A program made the position numbers and the translations under genes. A stretch of DNA of 64,000 nt from Ramlibacter lithotrophicus (GTDB lineage Bacteria > Pseudomonadota > Gammaproteobacteria > Burkholderiales > Burkholderiaceae_C): contig NZ_VTOX01000001.1 in assembly GCF_012184415.1 (NCBI RefSeq), positions 1,213,739 through 1,277,738 on the forward strand, in the 5' to 3' direction. This document shows, one piece after another, positions 30,942 to 41,017 of this stretch. A model generated the notes under the pieces. That model saw only the letters and a list, made by a program, of their open reading frames with translations. It made no database searches and was not told the origin of the DNA. Each line of letters opens with the position of its first letter. Position 1 is the first letter of the stretch.

Positions 30942-31388
30942 ATGAGCCTGAAGGAACGGATCACCGAAGACATGAAGGCGGCCATGCGCGCCCGCGAGGC
31001 GCAGCGCCTGGGCGCCATCCGCATGCTGACGGCCGCGATCAAGCAGAAGGAGGTCGACGAGCGCATCGAGCTGGACGACGCCGCCGTGGTCGGCATCGTC
31101 GACAAGCTCATCAAGCAGCGCAAGGACAGCATCGAGGCCTTCGAGAAGGCCGGCCGCCAGGACCTCGCGGACAACGAGGCGGCGGAGATCGCCGTGCTGC
31201 AGGCCTACCTGCCGGCGCGGCTGTCGCCGGAGGAAATCGCCGCGCAGGTGAAGGCGATCGTGGCCGAGGTCGGCGCCAAGGGGCCCGGCGACATGGGCAA
31301 GGTGATGGGCGCGGCCAAGGCGAAACTGGCTGGCAAGGCCGACATGGGCCAGGTGTCGGCGGCGGTGAAGGCGGCTTTGGCGGGCTGA
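30942..31388 (+). CDS. yqeY: GatB/YqeY domain protein
   Basis: Protein of 148 aa made only of the YqeY domain, which is shared with the C-terminus of amidotransferase subunit GatB. It starts MSLKERITEDMKAAMRAREA and contains the conserved LQAYLPARLSPEEI (about residues 87-100). The frequent rpsU-yqeY-dnaG/rpoD neighbourhood links it to tRNA or translation, but its exact job is not established. dnaG and rpoD do not follow here. Confidence 0.93.
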   Translation: MSLKERITEDMKAAMRAREAQRLGAIRMLTAAIKQKEVDERIELDDAAVVGIVDKLIKQRKDSIEAFEKAGRQDLADNEAAEIAVLQAYLPARLSPEEIAAQVKAIVAEVGAKGPGDMGKVMGAAKAKLAGKADMGQVSAAVKAALAG

Positions 31389-31449
31389 GGAACGAGGAGG
31401 CCCTGCCTCGCGTCGGCTGCGGCTGCGGGGCATCGAGCCCCCCAGCCTC

Positions 31450-31514
31450 GGTCGTAAATTCGCGGGTCGATCCCCGCCTGCGGCGGGGCCCCTCGCCCTC
31501 GCGAATTTACGACC
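31450..31514. repeat. Nested palindrome overlapping the pmbA stop
   Basis: A perfect 15-base arm GGTCGTAAATTCGCG at 31450-31464 is repeated inverted at 31500-31514. Between them is a second perfect stem, CCCCGCC/GGCGGGG (31472-31478, 31482-31488), with loop TGC. The right arm contains the pmbA stop codon and the last three codons. There is no U-tract typical of an intrinsic terminator. It could be a 3'-end-protecting REP-like unit for the converging yqeY and pmbA transcripts. Confidence 0.7.
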
Positions 31515-32883
31515 CGGCCACCTTCATCTTCCCGACCAGGATCGACCCCACGCTCTTCGCGCCGTAGTTGTAGACGTCAGAGCCCACGGCCTCGATGCCG
31601 GCGAACATGTCCTTCAGGTTGCCGGCGATCGTGATCTCCTCCACCGGGAACACGATCTCGCCGTTTTCCACCCAGAACCCGCTCGCACCGCGCGAATAGT
31701 CGCCGGTCACGTAGTTCACGCCCTGCCCCATCAGCTCGATCACGAACAGGCCGGTGCCCAGCTTGCGCAGCATCTCCACCAGCCCGTGGCCCGGCTCGGT
31801 GAGCCGCGACGTGAGCGACAGGTTGTGCGACCCGCCGGCGTTGCCGGTGGTCTTCATGCCCAGCTTGCGCGCGGAGTAGCTGCTCAGGAAATAGCCTTCC
31901 ACGCGCCCGGCGTCGACGACCTTGCGCGCCTTGGTGCGCACGCCTTCCTCGTCGAACGGCGCACTGCCCTTGCCCCCGCGGACGTGCGGGTCCTCGGTCA
32001 CGTCGATGTGGCCCGCGAAGACCTTCTTGCCCAGCGAGTCGACCAGGAAGCTGCTGCGCCGGTACAGCGCGCCACCGCTCACGGCCTGCACGAAGCCGCC
32101 CAGCAGCCCCGCGGCCAGCGGCGACTCGAACAGCACCGGGCACTCGCGGGTGCTGATCTTGCGCGAGTTCAGGCGCGCCAGCGCCCGTTCCGCCGCGTAG
32201 CGGCCGATGGCCTCCGGGCCGGCCAGGTCGCGCGCGTCCCGCATCGAGCTGTACCAGGCATCGCGCTGCATGTTGTCCCCGGTCCCGGCGATCGGCGCCA
32301 CCGAAATCGAATGGCGCGAGCTCGCATACCCGCCGCGAAAGCCGCGCGTGTGCGAGCTGAAGAAGTGGCTCTGCTGCGCCGAAACCCCGGCGCCTTCGCT
32401 GTTGGTGATCCGGCGGTCGGTCGCGAACGCCGCCTTCTCGCAAGCCAGGGCGATCTTCGTCGCCTGCTCGCTGGTGACGTCCCAGGGATGGAACAGGTCG
32501 AGGTCGGGCTGCTCGCCGGGTTGCGCGATGTCGTCCGCGTCGGGCAGGCCGGCCACCGGATCCTCCGCCGTGAAGCGGGCGATGTCGTACGCCGCCTGCA
32601 CCGTCTGCTCGATGGCCGCGCGCGAGAAGTCGGACGTGCTCGCGTTGCCGCGGCGCTGGCCCACGTAGATCGTGACCCCCAGCGACTTGTCGCGGTTGCG
32701 CTCGACGTTTTCCAGTTCGCCCTTGCGCACCGAGACGCTCAGGCCGCAGCCTTCGGAAGCCTCCGCTCCAGCGTCCGTCGCGCCGAGCTTCTTCGCGTGC
32801 GCGAGCGCGGTGTCGACCAGGTCCTCGAAAGCGGCACGGCTGTAGGCGAACACGGAGTCGGCGCGGGCGTCTGGTTTTGTCAT
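31507..32883 (-). CDS. pmbA: Metalloprotease subunit PmbA/TldE
   Basis: Partner of TldD in the TldD/TldE peptidase that trims modified peptides and degrades CcdA-like substrates (458 aa). The family features are the early KKLGATDAGAEASEGCG and the C-terminal GASGFWVENGEIVFPVEEIT. The TldE subunit lacks the zinc HExxxH motif that TldD has, and none is seen here. ATG at 32883 (MTKPDARADS) is used. It is divergent from darP, with 52 bases between the starts. Confidence 0.95.
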   Translation of the reverse strand: MTKPDARADSVFAYSRAAFEDLVDTALAHAKKLGATDAGAEASEGCGLSVSVRKGELENVERNRDKSLGVTIYVGQRRGNASTSDFSRAAIEQTVQAAYDIARFTAEDPVAGLPDADDIAQPGEQPDLDLFHPWDVTSEQATKIALACEKAAFATDRRITNSEGAGVSAQQSHFFSSHTRGFRGGYASSRHSISVAPIAGTGDNMQRDAWYSSMRDARDLAGPEAIGRYAAERALARLNSRKISTRECPVLFESPLAAGLLGGFVQAVSGGALYRRSSFLVDSLGKKVFAGHIDVTEDPHVRGGKGSAPFDEEGVRTKARKVVDAGRVEGYFLSSYSARKLGMKTTGNAGGSHNLSLTSRLTEPGHGLVEMLRKLGTGLFVIELMGQGVNYVTGDYSRGASGFWVENGEIVFPVEEITIAGNLKDMFAGIEAVGSDVYNYGAKSVGSILVGKMKVAGS

Positions 32884-32935
32884 GGCGCGGCTATGATACT
32901 TGCGCCGCGCAGCCGCCGCGGCGCACTTCCACTCC

Positions 32936-33580
32936 ATGCCACGCAAACCGAAAAAAGGCTACTTCGTCCGCGGCCAGTTCATCGCCGAAGGCAGCGCCGA
33001 GGACATCGCCCTCAAGGCTGAGCTCAAGGGCGGCGACGAACCGAGCAGGACCGACCTCAAGCGCGAAAGCGCCGAGCTGCAGAAGCTCGGCGAATCGCTG
33101 CTCACGCTGCGCGCCGACCTGATGCAGCGCCTGCAATTGCCCGAGAAACTGCTGGAGGCCCTCGCCGACGCGAAGCGCATCACCAATTTCGAGGGCAAGC
33201 GCCGGCAGATGCAGTTCGTCGGCAAGCTCATGCGCGGGCTCGACGAGGACGCGCTGCAGGCAGTCCGCGACGCCCTGGACGAGCAGCGCCAGGGTTCCGC
33301 CAGCGAAGCGCTGGCGCTGCATCGCGCCGAACAGTGGCGCGACAGGCTCATCACGAACGACGAAGCGCTGCAGGAGTGGCTCGCGGCCCATCCCGAAACC
33401 GACACGCAGCAGCTGCGGGCGCTGATCCGCCAGGCGCGCAAGGACGCGCCCGCCGACCGGGACGCGGTGTCGAGGGGCCTGGCGCCGCGCCATGGCCGTG
33501 CCTACCGGGAGATCTTCCAGCTGGTGCGGCAACAGCTCGAACAGGAGGGCCCGCCGCCGGGCTTCGCGCCATCGCCATGA
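32936..33580 (+). CDS. darP: Ribosome biogenesis factor DarP (YjgA, DUF615)
   Basis: Helical protein of 214 aa. It begins MPRKPKKGYFVRGQFIAEGS, has the DUF615 core SKRESAEL-like segment KRESAELQKLGESLL and ends in REIFQLVRQQLEQ. DarP associates with the 50S precursor in E. coli. Its position opposite pmbA is conserved in many proteobacteria. It ends in an ATGA overlap with mog. Confidence 0.93.
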   Translation: MPRKPKKGYFVRGQFIAEGSAEDIALKAELKGGDEPSRTDLKRESAELQKLGESLLTLRADLMQRLQLPEKLLEALADAKRITNFEGKRRQMQFVGKLMRGLDEDALQAVRDALDEQRQGSASEALALHRAEQWRDRLITNDEALQEWLAAHPETDTQQLRALIRQARKDAPADRDAVSRGLAPRHGRAYREIFQLVRQQLEQEGPPPGFAPSP

Positions 33581-34173
33581 CCACAGATCCATTCGACCCC
33601 GTCCGCATCGGCATCGTCTCGATCAGCGACCGCGCCTCCAGCGGCGTCTACGAGGACAAGGGGCTGCCCGCGCTCAAGGAGTGGCTGGGGCGCGCCCTGA
33701 AGAACCCGATCACGTTCGAGGCGCGGCTGATCCCCGACGAGCAGGCGGGCATCAGCGCGGCGCTGATCGAGCTGGTCGACGCCGGCTGCTCGCTGGTGCT
33801 GACCACCGGCGGCACCGGGCCGGCGCCGCGCGACGTGACGCCCGAAGCGACGCTGGCGGTGGCCGACAAGGTGATGCCGGGTTTCGGCGAGCAGATGCGG
33901 CAGATCAGCCTCAGGTTCGTGCCGACGGCGATCCTCTCACGCCAGTGCGCCGTGATCCGCGGCGAGAGCCTGATCATCAACCTCCCCGGCCAGCCGAAGT
34001 CGATCCAGGAGACGCTGGAGGGCTTGCGCGAGGCCGACGGCAAGGCGGGCGTGCCGGGCATCTTCGCCGCGGTGCCCTATTGCATCGACCTGATCGGGGG
34101 GCCGTACCTCGAGACGCACGACGAGGTGTGCAAGGCGTTCCGGCCGAAGTCGGCGGTGCGGCCAGCCCGCTGA
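33577..34173 (+). CDS. mog: Molybdopterin adenylyltransferase
   Basis: Activates molybdopterin as MPT-AMP before molybdenum insertion (198 aa, MogA fold). The motifs are IGIVSISDRASSGVYEDKG at the start, TTGGTGPAPRDVTPEAT (about residues 75-92) and the phosphate-binding INLPGQPKSIQE. It overlaps darP by four bases. Mo cofactor is needed by NasA in this window, though this gene is not in that operon. Confidence 0.95.
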   Translation: MTTDPFDPVRIGIVSISDRASSGVYEDKGLPALKEWLGRALKNPITFEARLIPDEQAGISAALIELVDAGCSLVLTTGGTGPAPRDVTPEATLAVADKVMPGFGEQMRQISLRFVPTAILSRQCAVIRGESLIINLPGQPKSIQETLEGLREADGKAGVPGIFAAVPYCIDLIGGPYLETHDEVCKAFRPKSAVRPAR

Positions 34174-34208
34174 AGAAGAGTCGACAGCCGAACCCGGCTT
34201 CCTGACGC

Positions 34209-34982
34209 CTACTTCCCCACCAGCTGCGTCAGCTTGTCCTTCTCGAAGCCTTCCTTCAGCGCAGCGTCCTCCGGCACGCACTCCGGCCCCTTGGCGTTCT
34301 CGGACAGCTTCTCGATCGCCTGCCACAACAGCGCGATCTGGTGCTCCTGCGACGACGCGTTGTCGATCAGGCCCTTCATCGCCTGCGACAGCGGATCGTC
34401 CTGCTCCGTCACCCCGTAGGCCGAGAACCCCATCCGGTTGGCGACTTCCTCGCGCCGCTTCAGGTCCTCCGCCTGGATGATGCGCGCCGGAATGCCCACC
34501 GCCGTCGCGCCGGCCGGCACCGGCTTGGTCACCACCGCGTTGGAGCCGATGCTGGCGTTGTCGCCCACGGTGAAGCCGCCCAGCACCTTCGCGCCGGCAC
34601 CGACGACGACGTTGCGGCCCAGCGTCGGATGGCGCTTCGATCCCTTCGTGAGCGACGTGCCGCCCAGCGTGACGCCCTGGTAGATGGTGCAGCCCTCGCC
34701 GATCTCGGCGGTCTCGCCGATGACGACGCCCATGCCGTGGTCGATGAACACCTTGTCGGCTATGCGCGCGCCCGGATGGATCTCGATGCCGGTGAGCCAG
34801 CGCGACACGTGCGAGGTGAAGCGCCCCAGCCAGCGCAGGTCGCGCCGCCAGAACCAGTGCGCCACCCGGTGCAGCACCAGCGCGTGCAGCCCGGGGTAAC
34901 ACGTGATCACCTCCCACTTGCTGCGCGCGGCAGGGTCGCGGTCGAAGATGCACTGGATGTCGGAACGCAGGCGGCTGAACAT
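34209..34982 (-). CDS. cysE: Serine O-acetyltransferase
   Basis: Makes O-acetylserine for cysteine synthesis (257 aa). The N-terminal helical domain includes [20 protein letters not shown]. The left-handed beta-helix begins at [20 protein letters not shown], with the catalytic histidine in this turn, and runs through hexapeptide repeats to [19 protein letters not shown]. The C-terminal 90 residues are longer than in E. coli. The start MFSRLRSDI is the first ATG near the conserved N-terminus. Confidence 0.95.
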   Translation of the reverse strand: MFSRLRSDIQCIFDRDPAARSKWEVITCYPGLHALVLHRVAHWFWRRDLRWLGRFTSHVSRWLTGIEIHPGARIADKVFIDHGMGVVIGETAEIGEGCTIYQGVTLGGTSLTKGSKRHPTLGRNVVVGAGAKVLGGFTVGDNASIGSNAVVTKPVPAGATAVGIPARIIQAEDLKRREEVANRMGFSAYGVTEQDDPLSQAMKGLIDNASSQEHQIALLWQAIEKLSENAKGPECVPEDAALKEGFEKDKLTQLVGK

Positions 34983-35008
34983 GATGATGGGATCGCTGGT
35001 GCCCCAGT

Positions 35009-35737
35009 CTAGCGCCTCGCTGCGGCGCCGGCCTGCGACATCGCCTTGGCGACACCACGCAGTATGTGGATTTCCTCGACCGTGAGCTGCGCCCGGTTGA
35101 ACAACTGGTTCAGGCGCGGCATCAGCTTCTTCGGGGCCGCCGGGTCGAGGAAGCCGATCGCCACCAGCGCCTGCTCCCAATGGGCCAGCATGCCGGCGAC
35201 GGCCTGGCCGTCGGCCAGCACCGGCGGCTGCTCCGGTCCGCCCGGGACGGCGAAACCGCCGAGCGCGGTGCGCCACTCGTAGGCGATGACCTGGAGTGCC
35301 GCCGCCAGATTGAGCGAGCCGTAGCCCGGCGCCGTCGGGATGGTGAGCGCCGCATGGCAGCGATACACGTCCTCGTTGCTCATGCCGAAGCGCTCCGACC
35401 CGAACAGGAAGCCGACGGTGTGTTGCGAGGCCGCCAGCCCGGGAAAGTGCTCGCGCGGGGTGACGGTCGGCGGGCCGAAGTCGCGCGGCGTCATGGCGGT
35501 GGCGCACAGCCAGCTCACGCCCTCCAGCGCCTCGTCCAGGGTGGCGACGACGCGCGCGCGCTGCAGCACGTCGACGGCGCCGCTCGCGCGCTGCACCGTC
35601 TCCTCGCGCACCAGCACGTCGGGCCAGCGCGGCGCGACCAGCACGAGGTCGTCGAACCCCATCACCTTCATGGCGCGCGCGGCCGCGCCGACGTTGCCGG
35701 CGTGGCTGGTGTTGATCAGGATGAAGCGGGTGCGCAT
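35009..35737 (-). CDS. trmJ: tRNA (cytidine/uridine-2'-O-)-methyltransferase TrmJ
   Basis: SPOUT methyltransferase (242 aa) modifying position 32 of tRNAs. It starts [20 protein letters not shown]. The SAM-binding knot is seen in [20 protein letters not shown] and [19 protein letters not shown] (about residues 100-150). The C-terminal helical extension with [20 protein letters not shown] is the dimerisation part typical of TrmJ. It starts 26 bases upstream of the cysE start on the same strand. Confidence 0.95.
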   Translation of the reverse strand: MRTRFILINTSHAGNVGAAARAMKVMGFDDLVLVAPRWPDVLVREETVQRASGAVDVLQRARVVATLDEALEGVSWLCATAMTPRDFGPPTVTPREHFPGLAASQHTVGFLFGSERFGMSNEDVYRCHAALTIPTAPGYGSLNLAAALQVIAYEWRTALGGFAVPGGPEQPPVLADGQAVAGMLAHWEQALVAIGFLDPAAPKKLMPRLNQLFNRAQLTVEEIHILRGVAKAMSQAGAAARR

Positions 35738-35768
35738 GGGGCCGATTGTCTCAGCCCCGTTGCGACTG

Positions 35769-36017
35769 TCACTCGTCGGCGAGGCGCACCAGGATGTAGC
35801 CGGGACCGAACTTCTCGCCGGCGGCGACCGCGATCTGTTCCACGACGCCCGGCGCCGGCGCGGCGACCACCAGGCCCTCATGGACCAGGGAGGCCTTCGC
35901 CAGCACCTGGCCGGCGTCCACGTGGTCGCCTTCATCGACCAGCCAGCTCTCCAGGAGAGCCTCGGCGTCGGGTTCTGCCGACTCCCACCGCTTCGGATCC
36001 AGAATGACGTCGACCAT
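35769..36017 (-). CDS. Stand-alone biotin/lipoyl-like domain protein without the acceptor lysine
   Basis: A single domain of 82 aa with good AGGAGG ribosome binding before ATG 36017. The half-motifs DEGDHVDAGQVLAKASLV and APAPGVVEQIAVAAGEKFGPG match lipoyl/biotinyl domains. Aligned on the second half-motif, the position that should be the modified Lys (as in DKA) holds His/Glu (LVHEG). Modification at the normal site is therefore unlikely. It is transcribed toward trmJ and is divergent from suhB. Its function is unknown; a scaffold or permease-associated domain are possibilities. Confidence 0.8.
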   Translation of the reverse strand: MVDVILDPKRWESAEPDAEALLESWLVDEGDHVDAGQVLAKASLVHEGLVVAAPAPGVVEQIAVAAGEKFGPGYILVRLADE

Positions 36018-36270
36018 GGAGCCTCCTGTTTCGCTTCGATCGGGGCCATTGTTGTGTGGCCGGCCACGGGCCCGCATTGCGCCGGATCAATGAACCGGCG
36101 CGGCGCGCGCCCGGCCTCGGCGGCCAGGCGGGATCTTCGCCGACAGGGCCGGGTGGGGATTCATGGGACAATCCCTGCATCGTGCCCGCCGCATCGACGG
36201 CGGAGCCACCGCTCCTGATCAATGAAGGGGCCGCGCCTCGCGCGCCGTCCCGCCAACGCTCGAACAATCC

Positions 36271-37209
36271 ATGGCCTCCTCCAACCTGCATCCCATGCTC
36301 AACGTGGCCGTCAAGGCCGCACGCGCCGCCGGCGCGATCATCAACCGGGCCGCCCTCGACGTCGAGGCGGTGCGGATCTCCCAGAAACAGGTGAACGACT
36401 TCGTGACCGAGGTCGACCACGCGAGCGAGGCCGCCGTCATCGAGACGCTGCTCGGCGCCTACCCGGACCACGCGATCTGGGCCGAGGAATCGGGCAAGAC
36501 CCATGGCCGGCAGGGGTCGGACCATGTCTGGATCATCGACCCGCTGGACGGCACCACCAATTTCATCCACGGCTTTCCCGTGTACTGCGTCAGCATCGCG
36601 CTGGCCGTCAGGGGCAAGATCGAGCAGGCGGTGATCTACGACCCGACCCGCAACGACCTCTTCACGGCCACCAAGGGCCGCGGCGCGTACATGAACGAGC
36701 GCCGCATGCGGGTTTCCAAGCGCACCGACCTGCGCCAGTGCCTGGTCAGCACCGGATTTCCGTTCCGGCCCGGCGACAACTTCAACAACTACCTGCGCAT
36801 GATGGCGGAGGTGATGCAGCGCACCGCGGGGCTGCGCCGGCCCGGCGCCGCGGCGCTCGACCTGGCCTACGTGGCCGCGGGCTTCGCCGACGGTTTCTTC
36901 GAGACCGGGCTGTCGCCGTGGGACACGGCCGCGGGCTCGCTGCTGGTGACCGAGGCCGGCGGCCTGATCGGCAACTTCACCGGCGAGTCGGACTTCATGG
37001 AACAGAAGGAATGCGTGGCCGGCAACCCGCGCATCTACGGCCAGCTGGTGCAGATCCTGGGCAAGTACAGCAAGTTCGCCAGTGCCGGCGAGAAGGCCGC
37101 CCTGCGGCAGTCGACGCCCAGCCTCGTGCCGCCGGACACGACGCCGAGCGCGAAGGTGGAAGCCGACGGCACCCGCATCAGCGACGCCACCGGCGATCCG
37201 GCGGAGTGA
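36271..37209 (+). CDS. suhB: Inositol-1-monophosphatase family protein
   Basis: Mg-dependent phosphatase of 312 aa. Metal ligands are in [23 protein letters not shown] (about residues 88-105) and [17 protein letters not shown] (about residues 212-228). This is the full set, so it is probably active. SuhB also acts in rRNA antitermination complexes in E. coli. The last 40 residues form a proline-rich, poorly conserved extension. An MscS-like channel gene follows after 7 bases. Confidence 0.94.
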   Translation: MASSNLHPMLNVAVKAARAAGAIINRAALDVEAVRISQKQVNDFVTEVDHASEAAVIETLLGAYPDHAIWAEESGKTHGRQGSDHVWIIDPLDGTTNFIHGFPVYCVSIALAVRGKIEQAVIYDPTRNDLFTATKGRGAYMNERRMRVSKRTDLRQCLVSTGFPFRPGDNFNNYLRMMAEVMQRTAGLRRPGAAALDLAYVAAGFADGFFETGLSPWDTAAGSLLVTEAGGLIGNFTGESDFMEQKECVAGNPRIYGQLVQILGKYSKFASAGEKAALRQSTPSLVPPDTTPSAKVEADGTRISDATGDPAE

Positions 37210-37216
37210 CCGGCCG

Positions 37217-38314
37217 ATGAGCGTGGAGCTACTGGCCGGGTTCTTCCAGGAAAGCCCCTGGGTCGCAACGGCCACCGTCGCGCTGCTCGCCGTCGCCGGC
37301 GCCCTGGTGGTGCATCGCATCGGGCAAGCCGTGCTGCTGCGCGCCGCTTCCCGGGTGCCGCTGCTGCACGCCGTGATCCGCTGCAGCACGTCGGCGGCGG
37401 CCGCCGCGCTGCCGCTCGCCGCGCTGCAGGTGGTCTGGACCGCGGCGCCGGACACGCTGCGGTGGATCGCGAACGTTCGCCACGTCAACGGACTGCTGCT
37501 GATCGGGGCGCTTACCTGGCTCGCGATCCGCGCGATCCGCGGCGTGGCGCTGGGCGTGCTCGCCCGCCATCCGGTGGAGGCCGAGGACAACCTGCACGCC
37601 CGCCGCATCCAGACCCAGGCCACGGTGCTGTCCCGCACGGCGATGGTGCTCGTCTTCATCGCCGGCGCGTCGATGGCGCTCATGACCTTCCCGGGCGCGC
37701 GGCAGCTCGGCGCCAGCCTGCTGGCCTCGGCCGGGGTGATCGGACTGGTGGCCGGCATCGCGGCCCGGCCGGTCTTCAGCAACCTGATCGCCGGCCTGCA
37801 GCTCGCGCTGGCGCAGCCGATCCGCCTCGACGACGTGCTGATCGTCAACGGCGAATGGGGCCGGGTCGAGGAGATTACCGGCACTTACGTGGTGCTCAAG
37901 ATCTGGGACGAGCGGCGCCTGATCATCCCGCTGCAGTGGTTCATCGAGAACCCGTTCGAGAACTGGACCCGCAGCAGCTCGCAGATCCTGGGGACCGTGA
38001 TGCTGTACCTGGACTACGCGACGCCGGTCGAATCGCTGCGGCAGGAAGCAGAGCGCGTCGTCAAGGCGGCTCCGGAGTGGGACCGCCGGGTCTTCGCGGT
38101 GCAGGTCACCGACACGACCGAGCGCGCGATGCAGGTGCGCATCCTGGTCTCCGCGGTCAATGCCGGCAAGGCGTTCGACCTGCGCTGCCGGGTGCGCGAG
38201 CAGATGCTGGCCTTCGTCGCCCGGGAGTACCCGCAATGCCTGCCCCAGGTGCGCAGCATCACGACCGAGCCGCCGGCGCATGCCGCGGCGGCCGGGAGCC
38301 TCGCGCCCGGATAA
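37217..38314 (+). CDS. MscS-family mechanosensitive ion channel
   Basis: Inner-membrane protein of 365 aa. Four or five hydrophobic segments occupy residues 1-205. The MscS pore-and-beta domain is seen as GASLLASAGVIGLVAGIAAR, NLIAGLQLALAQPIRLDDV and VNGEWGRVEEITGTYVVLKI. A C-terminal cytoplasmic alpha/beta domain follows. It belongs to the longer YbdG/YnaI-like type rather than E. coli MscS (286 aa). The start (ATG 37217) is 7 bases after suhB. Confidence 0.9.
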   Translation: MSVELLAGFFQESPWVATATVALLAVAGALVVHRIGQAVLLRAASRVPLLHAVIRCSTSAAAAALPLAALQVVWTAAPDTLRWIANVRHVNGLLLIGALTWLAIRAIRGVALGVLARHPVEAEDNLHARRIQTQATVLSRTAMVLVFIAGASMALMTFPGARQLGASLLASAGVIGLVAGIAARPVFSNLIAGLQLALAQPIRLDDVLIVNGEWGRVEEITGTYVVLKIWDERRLIIPLQWFIENPFENWTRSSSQILGTVMLYLDYATPVESLRQEAERVVKAAPEWDRRVFAVQVTDTTERAMQVRILVSAVNAGKAFDLRCRVREQMLAFVAREYPQCLPQVRSITTEPPAHAAAAGSLAPG

Positions 38315-38403
38315 GGTGAAAGGGCTGCGCGCCGCGGCGCTCGGCTAAGCTATCACCCCGGCCGCGCCACCCAGGGCGGCCGCCTTGCAAGAGACGAACG
38401 ACC

Positions 38404-41013
38404 TTGGCTTCCCCTTCCGTCGACGAAGGCGCCCGCGCGGCGCATACGCCGGTCATGGCGCAGTACCTCGCCATCAAGGCGGAACATCCCGGCACGCTCG
38501 TCTTCTACCGGATGGGCGACTTCTACGAGCTGTTCTACAGCGACGCCGAGAAGGCGGCCCGGCTGCTCGACATCACGCTGACCCGCCGCGGCAACTCCGG
38601 CGGCGAGCCGGTGATCATGGCGGGGGTGCCGTTCCATTCCGTGGAGAGCTACCTCGCGCGCCTGATCAAGCAAGGCGAATCCGTCGCCATCTGCGAGCAG
38701 GTCGGCGACGTCGGCGCCTCCAAGGGCCCGGTGGAACGCAAGGTGGTGCGCGTCGTCACGCCCGGCACGCTCACCGACAGCGCGCTCCTCAATGACAAGA
38801 GCGAGGCCATCCTGCTGGCGGTGCACCAGGGCACGCGCCACCGCCTCGGCCTCGCCTGGCTGAGCCTCACCCAGGGCGCGCTGCAGCTGGCCGAATGCGC
38901 CGGCGACGAACTGGAGACGTGGATCGCTCGGATCGCGCCGAGCGAGCTGCTGTTCAGCGCCGACGTCACTCCAACCTTCGAGCAGCGGCTCAAGGCGCTG
39001 CGCGGCGGCGCCGCGCTGTCGCTGACGCAGCGGCCGCAGTGGCAGTTCGACGCCGGCCTGGGACTGCGCAAGCTGCTGGAGCAGTTGAACAGTGCCACGC
39101 TCGCCGCCTGGGGCGCCGAGGAGCTGGTGCACGCGCAGACCGCCGCCGCCGCCCTGCTCACCTACGCCGAACACACGCAGGGCCGCGCGCTCTCGCACGT
39201 GCAGAGCCTGCAGGTGCAGCGAGACGACGATCTGATCGAGCTGCCGGTGACGACGCGCCGCAACCTGGAGCTGGTGCAGACGCTGCGCGGGGAGGACTCG
39301 CCCACGCTGTTCTCGTTGCTGGACACCTGCATGACCGGCATGGGCAGCCGCCTGCTGAAATGCTGGTTGCTGGAGCCACGGCGCGAGCGCACGCAGGCGT
39401 TGCAGCGGCTGGAGGCGATCGGCTTCCTGCGGGATGGCGCCTGGCAGCAGCTCCGCGCGGCACTCAAGGGATGCAGCGACGTCGAGCGCATCACGGCCCG
39501 CATCGCCCTGCGTCAGGTACGGCCGCGCGAACTGGTCGGATTGCGCCAGTCGCTGGAACGGTCGGCGCAGCTCGCGGACGCGGCGGCCGGGCCCGGCGCG
39601 CTGCTCGCGGAGATCCGCGCCAGCCTCGCGCCGCCGCCCGGCTGCGGCCAGGCGCTGGCCCGGGCGATCATGGAGGAACCGGCGGCGCTGGTACGCGACG
39701 GTGGGGTCATCGCCACCGGCTGCGACGCCGAGCTCGACGAACTGCGCGCGATCCAGGACAACTGCGACGGCTTCCTGCTGGACCTGGAGACGCGCGAGAA
39801 GGCGCGCACCGGCATCGCCAACCTACGCGTGCAGTTCAACAAGGTCCACGGCTTCTTCATCGAGGTGACGCAAGGCCAGCTGGACAAGGTGCCCGGCGAC
39901 TACCGCCGCCGCCAGACGCTGAAGAACGCCGAGCGCTTCATCACGCCGGAGCTCAAGGCCTTCGAGGACAAGGCGCTCTCGGCGCAGGAGCGGGCGCTGG
40001 CGCGCGAGAAGTGGCTGTACGAACAGCTGCTCGACGAACTGCAGCAGTACGTGCCGGCCCTCACCCGCCTGGCCCGCGCCATCGCAGCCTTGGACGTGCT
40101 GTGCGCGCTGGCGGAGCGGTCGCTGACGCTGAACTGGGCCTGTCCGCAGTTCATGAAGGAGCCCGGCATCGAGATCACCCGGGGCCGCCACCCGGTGGTG
40201 GAAAGCCGGCTGGCGGAAACGACCGGCGGCAGCTTCATCGCCAACGACACCCGCCTCGGACCGAAGCAGCGCATGCAGATCATCACCGGCCCCAACATGG
40301 GCGGCAAGTCGACCTACATGCGCCAGGTGGCGCTGATCTGCCTGCTGGCCTCGATGGGTTCGTACGTGCCGGCGCAGGCCTGCCGGCTCGGACCGCTCGA
40401 TGCGATCCACACCCGCATAGGCGCCGCCGACGACCTCGCCAACGCGCAGTCCACGTTCATGCTGGAGATGACCGAGGCGGCGCAGATCCTCCACGCCGCG
40501 ACGCCAAACTCGCTGGTGCTCATGGACGAGATCGGGCGCGGGACCTCCACGTTCGACGGCCTGGCGCTCGCTTCCGGCATCGCGGCGCACCTGCACGACC
40601 GCACCAAGGCGTTCACGCTGTTCGCCACGCACTATTTCGAGCTGACCGAATTTCCGGCGAAGCATCACGGCGCCGTCAACATGCACGTGAGCGCGGCCGA
40701 GTCCGGCGCGGACATCGTGTTCCTGCACGAGATCCAGCCGGGGCCGGCCAGCCGCAGCTACGGCATCCAGGTGGCGCGGCTGGCGGGCATGCCGGCCGCC
40801 GTGGTGAACCACGCCCGCCAGGCGCTCGACGCGCTCGAAACCCAGCAGACGCTGAGCCGCGAGCAGGTAGACTTGTTCGCGCCACCCCCGGCGGCGGCCG
40901 CGCCGGCGCCGAGCGCGGCCGAGGCAGCGCTGGCGGCGCTGGACCCCGACGCGCTGAGTCCGCGGGAGGCGCTGGACGCGGTGTACCGCCTGAAGAAACT
41001 GCTCACGAAATGA
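38404..41013 (+). CDS. mutS: DNA mismatch repair protein MutS
   Basis: Mismatch-recognition ATPase of 869 aa. The mismatch-binding Phe-x-Glu is in [12 protein letters not shown] (about residues 34-46). The ATPase has Walker [14 protein letters not shown] (about residues 625-637), [15 protein letters not shown], Walker [21 protein letters not shown] and the helix-turn-helix region near the end. A TTG start at 38404 is proposed to keep the conserved [16 protein letters not shown] region whole. The next in-frame ATG is 17 codons later. An Anbu protease gene follows after 4 bases. Confidence 0.96.
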   Translation: MASPSVDEGARAAHTPVMAQYLAIKAEHPGTLVFYRMGDFYELFYSDAEKAARLLDITLTRRGNSGGEPVIMAGVPFHSVESYLARLIKQGESVAICEQVGDVGASKGPVERKVVRVVTPGTLTDSALLNDKSEAILLAVHQGTRHRLGLAWLSLTQGALQLAECAGDELETWIARIAPSELLFSADVTPTFEQRLKALRGGAALSLTQRPQWQFDAGLGLRKLLEQLNSATLAAWGAEELVHAQTAAAALLTYAEHTQGRALSHVQSLQVQRDDDLIELPVTTRRNLELVQTLRGEDSPTLFSLLDTCMTGMGSRLLKCWLLEPRRERTQALQRLEAIGFLRDGAWQQLRAALKGCSDVERITARIALRQVRPRELVGLRQSLERSAQLADAAAGPGALLAEIRASLAPPPGCGQALARAIMEEPAALVRDGGVIATGCDAELDELRAIQDNCDGFLLDLETREKARTGIANLRVQFNKVHGFFIEVTQGQLDKVPGDYRRRQTLKNAERFITPELKAFEDKALSAQERALAREKWLYEQLLDELQQYVPALTRLARAIAALDVLCALAERSLTLNWACPQFMKEPGIEITRGRHPVVESRLAETTGGSFIANDTRLGPKQRMQIITGPNMGGKSTYMRQVALICLLASMGSYVPAQACRLGPLDAIHTRIGAADDLANAQSTFMLEMTEAAQILHAATPNSLVLMDEIGRGTSTFDGLALASGIAAHLHDRTKAFTLFATHYFELTEFPAKHHGAVNMHVSAAESGADIVFLHEIQPGPASRSYGIQVARLAGMPAAVVNHARQALDALETQQTLSREQVDLFAPPPAAAAPAPSAAEAALAALDPDALSPREALDAVYRLKKLLTK

Positions 41014-41017
41014 CCCC

